This document shows positions 34,601 through 46,600 of a DNA stretch of 64,000 nucleotides, one piece after another; positions within the stretch are counted from its first letter, which is position 1, and the number at the start of each line of letters is the position of its first letter. Made by a program: the position numbers and the translations under genes. The notes beneath the pieces are model-generated. The model was not told the origin of the DNA. It saw only the letters and a program-made list of their open reading frames with translations, and did not search any database. The stretch comes from Ptiloglossa arizonensis (lineage: Eukaryota; Arthropoda; Insecta; Hymenoptera; Colletidae): positions 29,597,043 to 29,661,042 of the forward strand of contig NC_135048.1 of assembly GCF_051014685.1 (NCBI RefSeq). The letters are read 5' to 3'.

Positions 34601-37600
34601 TCGTCGCGACGCCTCGGTGATCGCAGATAGGAGATCGTGAACGTCGAATTGTGTATATAATTAATTGTAATCGTATTGAATCGGATTCTGTTCGATTCGG
34701 CTGTCAGCACAAGGACGACGACGGCGCAGCTGAGAGCTACCGATTCATGCGAATGTGAGGGAGAAAGGTCGGGGTTTCGGGTTGAAAGATGGACCGGCTG
34801 AAAAAAGATAAGAAAAGAAAAAATTATGTCCAGGAAAGAGGAGCATGACCACGTATGGTTTATTGATCGAAGCGCGTAACGTGATTCCCAAAATTTTCTT
34901 TGTTTGTTTTGTTTTGTTTCTTTTTTTTTTTTTGAAAGTCACTCTTTCGAAGTCCCTGTGTGTATACCTCGCGCGTGAAGTACTCTCTTCGCGTCAGCGT
35001 CGCTGAGAAAAAGAAAAGACAAAAAAAAAAAAGAAAAAGAAAATAAAAATAAAAAGAAAACGAAAACGAACGCGCGGATATTTTTAACGAGAGTGTCCTC
35101 ATCGTGTTACGTAAGCTCTTTCCGTACGATGCGGACCACGACTCGTTTACTCGCTCTATTCGGGTCTCGTCGGATTCAATCGTCCCAGTTTCGTTTCGAC
35201 CGGTCCGCATCATCGTCGCTCGATACATCCACGATCACGATTAAACGGTCGCGGTGTGTGGTATGTATCGCTTTTACCCTAACGATGGGTCGAGCGAATT
35301 ATCGAAACAACGACGGATCGAAATACGATGCGAAACGTCGATTACCCGAAGTATCGATTATCCGAATCTCGACGATCGATTATAACCTATACGGAGCGAA
35401 TCGTCGATTTGCACCACTTGTGTAACAATGTTTACATTTTCGAATTTAAAAACCGTGGTACTGTTGATATTCAGGAACCAGATATCGGTTCCTAGTGGAC
35501 TGAAAATAATTCAAGATATAAAATTATGAGCGACGATGATATTATTTCATCCGTTGGTGTATAAATAAGTATTACGATTATTGTAAAAACGACGACACGG
35601 AGCCCGCGTACCGTACCGACGCGCACCTCGAAAATGCATTGAAAATTGTACCGCAATGAGAGGAACCACGTAAAGAAATAATCGTAACACGAATATTTAT
35701 TTTAAACGGTATTCGAAATTTATTCTCCAGAAACGATTAATTACGAAAAGAAATGATTACTTCGAAGGGTGTTGCAAATTCCCTGTACTAAAAAACGATT
35801 ACTTTTTATTGCTATTTGATAATTATTTTCCACTCGTTTCACGCCGTATTCGCGAATCCGCTTCTCACGAATCGACTATTCGTAAAACCACCAATCCGAA
35901 CGGTTCTCTCTTCCGATTGGTTCGGACGATCGACGTTTCCCTCGTAATAACGACCGGAACCAGTGTCGCAGCTCTCAGAGACTCGCCGTCGAGGTCGCGC
36001 GAACGACGCTAAGCGGACGCTGTGCAAAAATTCCGTAAGAGCTCGCGAGGCACCGAAAAACGAGAACGATTCTCTCGCAAACGATCTCACCGTCAATGAT
36101 TTCGACGACTTTCTCCGTAGTCGGGTTGCTCGACAGACAGAAAGAAAACAGAGACAGAGTAGACAGAGACAGCGAGAGATGTAGGGTTATGGGACGGTGG
36201 CGAATAGTAGAAAAAAAAAATGTATATGCGAGGACGTAAGCCAAATGGGGCGCGTATTAGCCAAAGCTCGAAACTCGGTCAGCAGGTTCGAATCTAATCG
36301 GCATACCTCTGAAGGGCGTAATTTTTGGCTTTGGCAGGGCAGAGAAGAGACCTATTTGCAACAATCGAAGACCAAAAAAGAGAGAGTGAGGCCAAGGATG
36401 AAGAAAAAAAAAAAAATGAATATACATACGGATACAAATTAGGCGTTATTTATCCTCGCCGTTTAACAAGGATCGCAACGATCCGATCAGCGGTTGGATC
36501 GTCTTACACACACACCAGACACACGACGAGACACGTTCGTGCTTGTCGTCGGTAATTTATACGATCCACGGTTTCCGGTTTTGTTTCTCCGATAACGTAC
36601 CCCCGGGCTTGACATACCTCTGGCGTGCCTGTCGTAATTACCGTCGGTATGCCCGCGTCGCGACGCGGAATTTCGTGCACGTAACGGACGTTTGTGAACA
36701 CCGTTGGTATCGCGATACGGAGTTCGCGGCAAGTATCTTGTACGACGTACGGAAATTTACTATTCGTTTCGGTCGCGACAAGAAATTCCACGCGATTCTT
36801 TTTTACCGACCGAAAGAGTTACCGACCGTTTACGTAACGACGTGGTTATGCAACCACGCGGCGTATTTCGTCCGCAGTTACGACCATTACGTAGGGAAAT
36901 CCCTCTGTTAACCGATCGTTGAAACATACTCGTTTTCGCGATCGATCACGGCTTGAAACAACTTACCGGTCACGGTTTGACTCTGGGGTCGTGGCAGAGT
37001 GCTGCTCCCTGAGTTCACCAGCGGTGGCGACGACAAACTCGATGACAGATTGCTCGATCCTCCGAAAGGCTTGGGACCAATTAGATTGTTGGACGCTGGC
37101 GCCTGTACGACAGAAAGCGGTTGGTTATCGGGGCTGGTTCTTCCATGCGAACCGATAGACGTACGATGGTTGAACGACCGACGAAAAACATAACGCGTTA
37201 CGACGAAAGGGGTGGTGAACACGCGAACGCGAGCGGATCGACGAGGGTGTCGCGACGCCGATTCGTTCGATGGTTCGCGACACCGGTGATCCTTCGTTCC
37301 AATTCGAGGAACGCGTGGACGTTGGAACGCGTTGGTTAAATATATTCGTTTGTATTTTAAGCGGTCCGACCTCGTTTTTTGGGACCCCTTGCTCCTCGGG
37401 TATTGGAAAAACTGATATACACGAGGAAAAAAGAGGAGGGGGGAAAAATACTATTGGATTATTCGGAAAGTCATTTGTGATTCTTTTAGAGTGTATGAAC
37501 ATTTTATTAAATTGTATATTCTCCATTTTGGAAAACGAAATGACTTTCCCAACAACACGATAGAATATAAACCATTGGGAAAGAAAAGATAAAATTTAAG

Positions 37601-40600
37601 ATAGAATGTATTGAGTCGTTCGGAAAGTCATTTCGTTTTCCAAAATGGAGAATATATAATTTAATAAAATGTTTATGCACACTGAAAAAATCGTGTTTCA
37701 TTTTCACCAAAAAAAACGAAATGACTTTTCGAACAATCCATAATAGTTAGTACGAGTCGGAAGAATTTCGAAAATTAGCTTGTTTGTTGAAAAGTTTTAA
37801 CACAAATGTAAGGGTAGTTTAAGTAATGTATAGAGTGGGAATAGAGAGTGTTGAGAACCTTTACTTTTAAATTTCTTTTTTTTCTAAGGAATGAGTACAA
37901 GTAATACTCATTTTTTGCTTTTTTGTATTTTAGAAGAAATTCGAAGAAGAAAGATACTGAGGGTTGTTAGAACCTTCTTTGAGTATATATGGATTGAAAG
38001 TATAAACATAAATGCAGGAAAATAAGACAATTGTTTAAAAAAGGCAAGTATACAAATATTATATGTGAGAAGAAAAATACTGAGTTTAGATATAGGATAA
38101 GAATATTCAGTTATAGGAATATTGAGTACCTTTATGTGAATTTGTTATCTAGGCAAAAACACAAGGAGTCTTTTTCTCAGTGTATAATAATTATAAGAAT
38201 CGTGATATTTAAAGAAGAAGAGAGGTGGAAGATACGCAATCGATGTAGACAAGAAAAAAAGACACTTGTCAAAATATATATAATAGATTAAAAGAGAAAA
38301 ATTAACTTATTTCCTACGAGTTGAAGGAATTCAAACAATTTGTTCGTTAACAAAGTTATGGTGCTTTGAAAAGTGCTTATAATGGAAATAAAAATTTTCG
38401 AGTATCCATGCTCGAAATTTCTTCTTGACTAGGGAAATAATGCAAGGCGGTCTGATTAACAATCGACGAATTGAAAACATACGAAAGAAAAAATAAAGGA
38501 GACATTGTTAGAACAAAACGAGGTCGGAGCGTTTAAAATACGAATACTTAAGCGCATGCTCGGGTCGGTCTGCGTCGTTCCTCAAATTGGATCTAGATTC
38601 CACGGGCACTTGTCGAATTTTTTCGGTTCTTCTCTCCGCTGCCTTGACACCACGTCCAAGTTACACAATCTCGTAATTTGAGTAACCTCGAAACGAGACC
38701 AAAAGTTTCGCGCACTGAAACCACCCGCGTGAAAATTCTCCACGAAGACGAAGGAGGTCGTGAATTTCGAAGTGGATGCTACACGATTAGCGCTCTGATC
38801 ACGTGGAACTTCCCGTTTATCGCTCAAATACCGTAGAAACTCTCCGATTAGCGCTCAAAGTTGCGGAACTCTCCGTTTATCGCTCGAATATCGTGGAAAC
38901 TCTCCGATTAGCGCTCGAATATCGTGGAAACTCTCCGATTAGCGCTCAAATATAGTGGAAACTCTTCGATTAGCGCTCAAAGGTCGCAGAACTTTCCGAT
39001 TAGTGCTCAAAATCCACGACAATCCTCGATTAGAGCTCGAACTTCGCGAAAACTCTCCGATTAGTGCGTATTTCATTGAAACTCTCCGATTAGTGCTCAA
39101 AATCCACGACAATCCTCGATTAGAGCACGAACTTCGCGAAAACTCTCCGATTAGTGCGTATTTCATTGAAACTCTCCGATTAGTGCTCAAAATCCACGAC
39201 AATCCTCGATTAGAGCTCGAACTTCGCGAAAACTCTCCGATTAGTGCGTATCTCATTGAAACTCTCCGATTAGCGCTCAAAATTCACGGAACACCCCGAT
39301 TAATACTTTAAGTACACGGAATTCCACGGAACGCTTCTCGAACTTTGGTTGAACTCTTCGATTAGCGCTCAAAGTTCGCGGAACTCCACGATTAGCGCGT
39401 GAACTTTTTGAGAACTTCCCTATTAGCGCGTGAATTTCATGGGATACTTCCCGATTAGCGCGTAAACTCTGTACAACTCCACGATTATCGCGCAAATTCT
39501 GTAGAACTCCACGATTAGCGCATGAACTTCGTGGAACTCCTCGATTAGTGCTTTGAAGCTCACGGAACTCCCCGATTAGCGCGTGAACTTTATAGAACTC
39601 CCCGACTAACGTGTGAACTTCGTGAAAACTCCCCAATTAGCGTTTCGAAGTTCACGGAACTCCCTGATTAGTGCACGAACTCCCTGGAACTCCCCAATTA
39701 GCGTTTCGAAGTTTACTGAACTCCCCAATTAATGTGCAAACTCTGTGGAACTCTCCGATTAGCGCGTGGACTCCGTAGAACTTCCCGATTAGCGCTTCGA
39801 AACTCACGGAACTCTTCGATTAGCGCTTCGAAGCTCACGGAACTCCTCGATTAGCGCGCGAACTCTCTGGAACCTCCCAATTAACGCGTGGACTCCGTGG
39901 AACTCCGTGGAACTCGATTAGCGCTTCTAAGCTCACGGAACTCCCCAATTAGCGCTTCTAAGCTCACGGAACTCTCCAATTAATGCGCGAACTCTCTGGA
40001 ACTCCCCGATTAGCGCATCGAAACTCACAAAACTCCCCGATTAACGCGTGGACTCCGTGGAACTCCCCGATTAACGCTTCGAAGCTCACGAAACCTCCCA
40101 ATTAACGCGTGGACTCCGTGGAACTCCGTGGAACTCGATTAGCGCTTCGAAACTTACAAAACTCCCCGATTAACGCGTGGACTCCGTGGAACTCCCCGAT
40201 TAACGCTTCGAAGCTCACGAAACCTCCCGATTAACGCGCGAACTCCCTAGAACTCCCCGATTAGCGCTTCTAAGCTCACGGAACTCCCCGATCAACGCTT
40301 CGAAGCTCACGGAACTCCCCCGCGATTAGCGCGCGAATTACCCCTCGCGTTCACACCCCGTATTCCCTCAATGCTCGACGTACTTCTCTGGAGAGCATTA
40401 TCTGGCGTTCAAAGCAGCGGGGCCGCGGTGATTTCGCATCGGATCGCTAAGGACGCACCTTACGAAGTGTAGGGTTTCGTGTCGCGAGACGCTTAAGACG
40501 AGCCGCGTTGGGACATTACCTGGACTGATCGGAAACTGGGTGGATCGACGGGCGATGTGCCAAGGCGGTTGGGCTGCAATGCATAAAACGACAGAACGAT

Positions 40601-43600
40601 GTCACGTGGCGGTTGCAATTTAAAAAAAGGGGGGAGTGATACGGGCGTGAGATCTGATGGTAGTACGCACACTCCTGTACGCGCCAGGCTAATTAGTCAC
40701 ATGGCTTCGAAATAGTCCCGCGAGCAATCAAGATTGGCAGGTGAATAGACCTAACGACTAGGAAGTAGCGTCGCGGATAGGAAGGACGAACCGGTCGAAT
40801 ATCATAACGATGACTCGATCGCCTCGTTCTCGTAACACTTATCGAGACCCTCCCCGTACCGCTTCTCGCGCGTTTCCTGCCTCTTGCTCTCTCGAACCGC
40901 GCGTTTTCGTCCGATACGTGGCCCCGTTCGATTCTGATTCACCCGCGTATTTTCAGAGATTGTTTACCACGTCGTGAAATTACGTTACCGCGACAATGTA
41001 CAACCGCGCGCGCTAAGTATGATTCGACGTCTTATTTTACAAAACGGTTGGCCGATTCCAACGATCGAGCGTGATCGATTTCGACAATTGTTACACCTCA
41101 CGACGACACTCGAGACGTTTCACCAGTTTTTCCATTCGGCTCGAATTACATTGTTTTTCCCGCGAATAGCTCGCGTTCATTTACCATCTTGCGCAACGAG
41201 TCGATCGTTATCGTTGTTTCAAATTTTTTGACGACATTGGAAAAACAATACTCCTTGTTTCTTCCGATATTTGGAAAAACAAGTTTAAACAAAAATCTTC
41301 TACGTTTACGCACGAATGTATTTTACTAATATATTCTAGTATTACTGATCACTAAATATGCAAGTCTACTAATGAAACAATTGTTCAGTATCTAATTACT
41401 CTCATTTTTGTAGATTGGTAATTTTCAAAGATATATTTTTCTTTTTTCATTTAGTACCGCTTACACTCAAATTATGTACTCAGAAATTGTGTTTTACCTA
41501 GTCTGGTTCAAATCGTGAGAAAAAAAGGAATTTTTAAGCGATCGATACCGAGAAACATTCCAATTGTTCGTTTCGTGTAAAATGTGGAAGTGATCGTAGT
41601 ACCAAGGGCGGTTCTTGAATATTTGTCCAGGTGTAACGATCGTTGGAATCGACCATTCGAGAAACCGAGGTGAGAACAAATAATTCGGAGATTTCAAGGA
41701 CTATGGAAACGACTCGATGAAAATTCCCGCGTATTGCCAACCTCTGTGCAACCCGTCTGTATGGTGATCGAGCTCGTGAAGGTTTTCGATTCCCAGTGGC
41801 ACTCGCCGTTCGTGATGCATCCGTTCCTATTCAGCGTCGACAGCTGAAGATTCGGGGATCCGTAATCGGGACTCGTACGATTGCAAGCCTGGAAAAGCGA
41901 TTAGTGCCAAGCAACGATCACACGCACACGCGTTCAATCTTAATCATAGCGATGCCGTTGTCCCTCGAGACTCGGTTAAATGCGACACTCGAAAACGGAA
42001 GAAATCGTCTCCGTACTTGTACGAAACTGTAATTGCAAAACTAGTGAAAGACAACACCGTCCAACGAAATACACTCATTCTATACGTTTTGTAATATTTT
42101 ATAGGTGATGCTTGTAGAGCTCTGTATTTGAAATTCGAACTCGAAAGAGGAATCATTATTTTTGGTTTTCGAAAAATATAAGGTTTCGTAAGAATTGTTT
42201 ATTTTGGACGAGATATAGCGTGGAAATTGAAAATTATAAAATCTTCAATATCTTATTCTTTACCAAAATCTTACAATTTAAAAAAAATTCATATTTATAA
42301 ATATTAATTTTTCGAAAATCGACCGTGCTAATTATTATACATTTCGTAATTCGTGTTTGGAGCAACTAGCTCTCTATGGATAATTCACCGATCCTGAATA
42401 AAAAACTAAATTTGACGAATTTACAATTTTTGAAAAACATAAATTTTTGTAAAAACGATCTATTTTGGTCAAGGACGAGATATAGGGTGAAAATTAAAAA
42501 TTATAAAACCTTCTAACGTTTTAATTTTCATTCAATATCCCGTTCTTTATCAAAATCTTACAATTTAATAAAAATTCATATTTATAGATATGATTCTTCA
42601 AAAATTGACCGTGTTAATTACATTTCTGAATTTGTCTTTGGAGCAACAAGCTCTCTATGGATAATTCACCGATCCTGAACAAAAAACCAAATTCGACGAA
42701 TTTACAATTTTTGAAGAATATAAATTTTTGTAAAAACGATCTATTTTAGCCAAGGAAGAGATATAGCGTGAAAATTAAAAATTATAAAACCTTCTAACGT
42801 TTTAATTTTCATTCAATATCTCGTTCTTTATCAAAATCTTACAATTTAAAAAAATTCATATTTATAAATATGATTTTTCGAAAATCGACCATGTTAATTA
42901 CATTTCCCAATTCGTGTTTGGAGCAACAAGCTCTCTATAAATAATCCACCACCCAATTTTACAATTTTCGAAGAATATTCTAAAATTGTAGAATTTCAAG
43001 AAATTGAAAATGATAAAACCTTCTAACCTTTTCAATTTTCACTCAATATCCCGTTCTTTATCAAAATCTTACAATTTAAAAAAAATTCATACTTATAAAT
43101 ATGATTTTTCGAAAATCAACCATGTTAATTACATTTCCCAATTCGTGTTTGGAGCAACAAGCTCTCTATAAATAATCCACCACCCAATTTTACAATTTTC
43201 GAAGAATATTCTAAAATTGTAGAATTTCAAGAAATTGAAAATTATAAAACCTTCTAACCTTTTCAATTTTCACTCAATATCTCGTCCCTGATAAAAATCT
43301 TACAAATTAAAAAAAACATCATATTTTTCAAAAATCAACCATCTTAATTCCTGAAGAAAAATCTATATTCTTTCGAGTAATTTTACAATGATTGTTCACC
43401 GAGAATTACGAACGAGGATTCCTGTTGGACGATGCGATTGCAATCGTAGAACTTTTTTCAATGGTTTTCGGAAGCACCGCGAGTACGCTGCAGCAAAAAG
43501 TTTCAGGCAAGAGATATCTCGTTAAAACGAGCGTGTGCAAAAGCGACACTCTTTGTGCAATAACTGCGACACTGTAAGCAACCGCTGTCAGGGAGAATTG

Positions 43601-46600
43601 CATGTGCATACTCACCGAGAACGGCAGAGGCGACGATGCATGATTGCTCAGGGGTGGAGACAACGGTGCGTTCGCGAGTGCAGCGGAAATGGTGCTGGCC
43701 GGTGCCTTTCCGCCTCTGTGAAGTTTAATTGCCATTTTATCTCAATTTCGCGGCCGCTCCGTTCTTCATTCTACGCGATTCGTTCTCTCGGAACTTCCGG
43801 TGTGTTTTTACGACCGAGCTAAACGATTCACGCTCGTATCTTCGTTACCGCGAGTATTTTCTTGTATTCGTTAACCACTCTCCCACAGTGTTTTCTTTAA
43901 TTCTTATTGCGTCCAACAGAACGCAATCTTTTCTTTTTTTTTTTATTTCACTTAAGAAGTATTTAGAGGCAATATTAAAAAGGAGTATTAAAAATTTCTA
44001 AGAAATGTTTTTTCTTTGACGAGGTTGCCTTGATTTTTCAAAAGAATATTGTGTGCTTTTTAACTGTGCAAAATTATGTTTATTATTAAGTGTGTAATAA
44101 TAGTTGACCTTTATACGAATTTAACGATGTAATATACTATGACCTTGGGACGACCTTGAGGTGACTTTAAATTGTTATTGGGAAAGAAAAATTTGCTTGG
44201 AAAGTTCTTAATATACAAGTACATTTGTTACGAAAATATCTGAAAGTAGATGATAAAACTTGAAGGATACATCTTGTATAAAAATTGAACCTTAATCGAG
44301 TTAACTCGAGAACGGCGGGAAAATGGTTGACGAAATTTGAATTCTTGAACTTAACGAAATATCGTTTCTAAAATTTAAACGTTTCGAACAACGATTCTAC
44401 TTCGTCTTTGTACCGATAAAATTTTGTTAATCTTTATTTTCGGTTAATAATAAACATCGAATCCTTACGGTGGCACGGTGACTGGTACAAGGCCAGCAGG
44501 TGCGTTTTGCCTGGCGACCAATTTCGCGTGAATGTCGCAGTATAGTTTGTTGTTGATGTTGTAATAGCCGACGTTCTTCAAGGAAGTGCCGCAGGTGGAG
44601 CATTTGAAGCACTCCACGTGTAGATTCTTCTCCTTGATCCTGACGAAGACACCCCTGCGGAAGAATTCGTTCGATTGAGGCTCGATTTACCTCCTCTCGG
44701 TGCATTCTTGTCGTTTTAATGTAAGTGCAGAGTGCTCTTTCATGTCGGATGTGCCACGAGTTTCTTGGTCCAGATATTCGGCGAAAGAGAGAATGAAAAT
44801 TGTGGTAGAGACTCGATACCTCGACGACGGAGGTCGATAAAGCACAAGACTCGTCACATTTTATTGTGGTGTTTCCGATCAAGTGAACAGTGTCCGGCAG
44901 CTGGGCAAGATATGACGCGGAATGTGTTTCACGATCCTTAATTTTTATTAATCGTGGCTCGAGGGGATGTCCACTTGGGCTTTCCATTATACAAAATCGA
45001 TGAAGTGCGTATTCTTTTCATACGAAACGTAAAGATTCTCTCTCGAACAGTACATTGCGTGAATGATTCGACAAAGATTCGACGACGATGAAGATAAAAA
45101 AAAAAAACAAGAGAGACTTCGTCGTCCACTGTTTTCGAAAATCGCGGAACGTTGCATCGAAAATATACGCGTACCCGGGCTAGAAAGAAACACGCGTGGG
45201 TGGACGTAAGAATGTGCAAAAAAATATTTACAAAAGTCGTCCGCGTGAGATACAGGCGGAGAAACACAACATTTACACCAAAAACCAAAAAATGTGTAAA
45301 ACGAGAAGGAGACGAAAAAATAGAGAGAGAGAGAAAAAAAAACAGAAAGAGGAGAAAAAGAATACAGAGAAATAAAAAAAATCACAACATCGAAAGCGTG
45401 TTCTACGTTCGATAAATAAATACACAGATTGGCGAGTATGCGTTGAAGAGATACAATATGCGGTACAAAGAGAAGAAATGAGGAGACGTTCCGATGAAAA
45501 TAATGCGAATGGATAGAAGCACGGTACGATCGCGAAGGGTGATCGACACGCCCCCCGTGGAAGAAGAAAAATGAGAATCGCGAAATGGAGGTCCTCTCAG
45601 AAGAAGCGATACTGACGACAGAGGCGACAGAGAAGGGTCTGTGCTACCATTCAAACATAGCGGCAAAACGTGCATGTGTACAAAACGATAAAAAACATCC
45701 GCATCTCCCGTCGTCGAGCGATTGACTTCGATCGTTACCGACACAGTGAAGCTCGACACGGATGATGATCGGTCTACGTTCGATGGACGAGCGCGAGGTG
45801 CGCGTTCTCTCGTCCGATTCAAAGCACGCGAGTGACGATACCAGCGTACGACAATCGAGCAATCCAGGCGGTCACAAGTCTACGTGTGTATTCTTTATCA
45901 CCGGCCGTGAACCAGGGCTGGGACTGTATTCGAATATCGTTCGAATGTTACCATTCGAATGAAGGAATACTCGTGTTATTGATACTCAAATAAGAAAGTA
46001 CTTATGTATTCCTATTCGAATAGAAAAGTGTTTGTGTTATTGATACTCAAATAAGAAAGCACTTATATATTCCTATTCGAATAACAAAGTGTTCGTGTTA
46101 TTGATACTTAAATACGAAAGTACTTATGTATTCCTATTCGAATAGAAAAGTGTTCGTGTTATTGATACTCAAATAAGAAAGTATATATTCTTATTCGAAT
46201 AAAAGAGAGTTCGTGTTATTGCTACTCAAATAAGAAAGCACTTATATATTCCTATTCGAATAAAAGAGTGCTTGGGTTATTGCTACTCAAATAAGAAAGT
46301 ACTTATATGTTCCTATTGAAATAAAACAAATATTCGTATTATTACTACTCAAATAAGAAAGTACTTATATATTACTACTCGAATAAAAAAATATTCATAT
46401 TCAAATAAGAATATATACTACATTCCATTATTCAAATAAGAAACTATTCATATATTCCATTATTGATATAAGAAACTATTCATACATTACTACATTCTAT
46501 TATTCAAACAAGAAACTATTCATACATTACTCTATTCTATTATTCAAATAAGAAACTATTCACATATAGTATTGCCATTCAGGCAGATAATTATTCATAC

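Noticed and set aside
36270..36310. tRNA-like TTCGAATC box
   Set aside because: Only the T-arm-like word is present; no acceptor stem, D-arm or anticodon arm can be drawn around it.
38939..39636. Open frames with repeated IHDNPRLE or STNRRVS segments
   Set aside because: Produced by the 30 bp minisatellite, whose unit length is divisible by three; no start context or domain.
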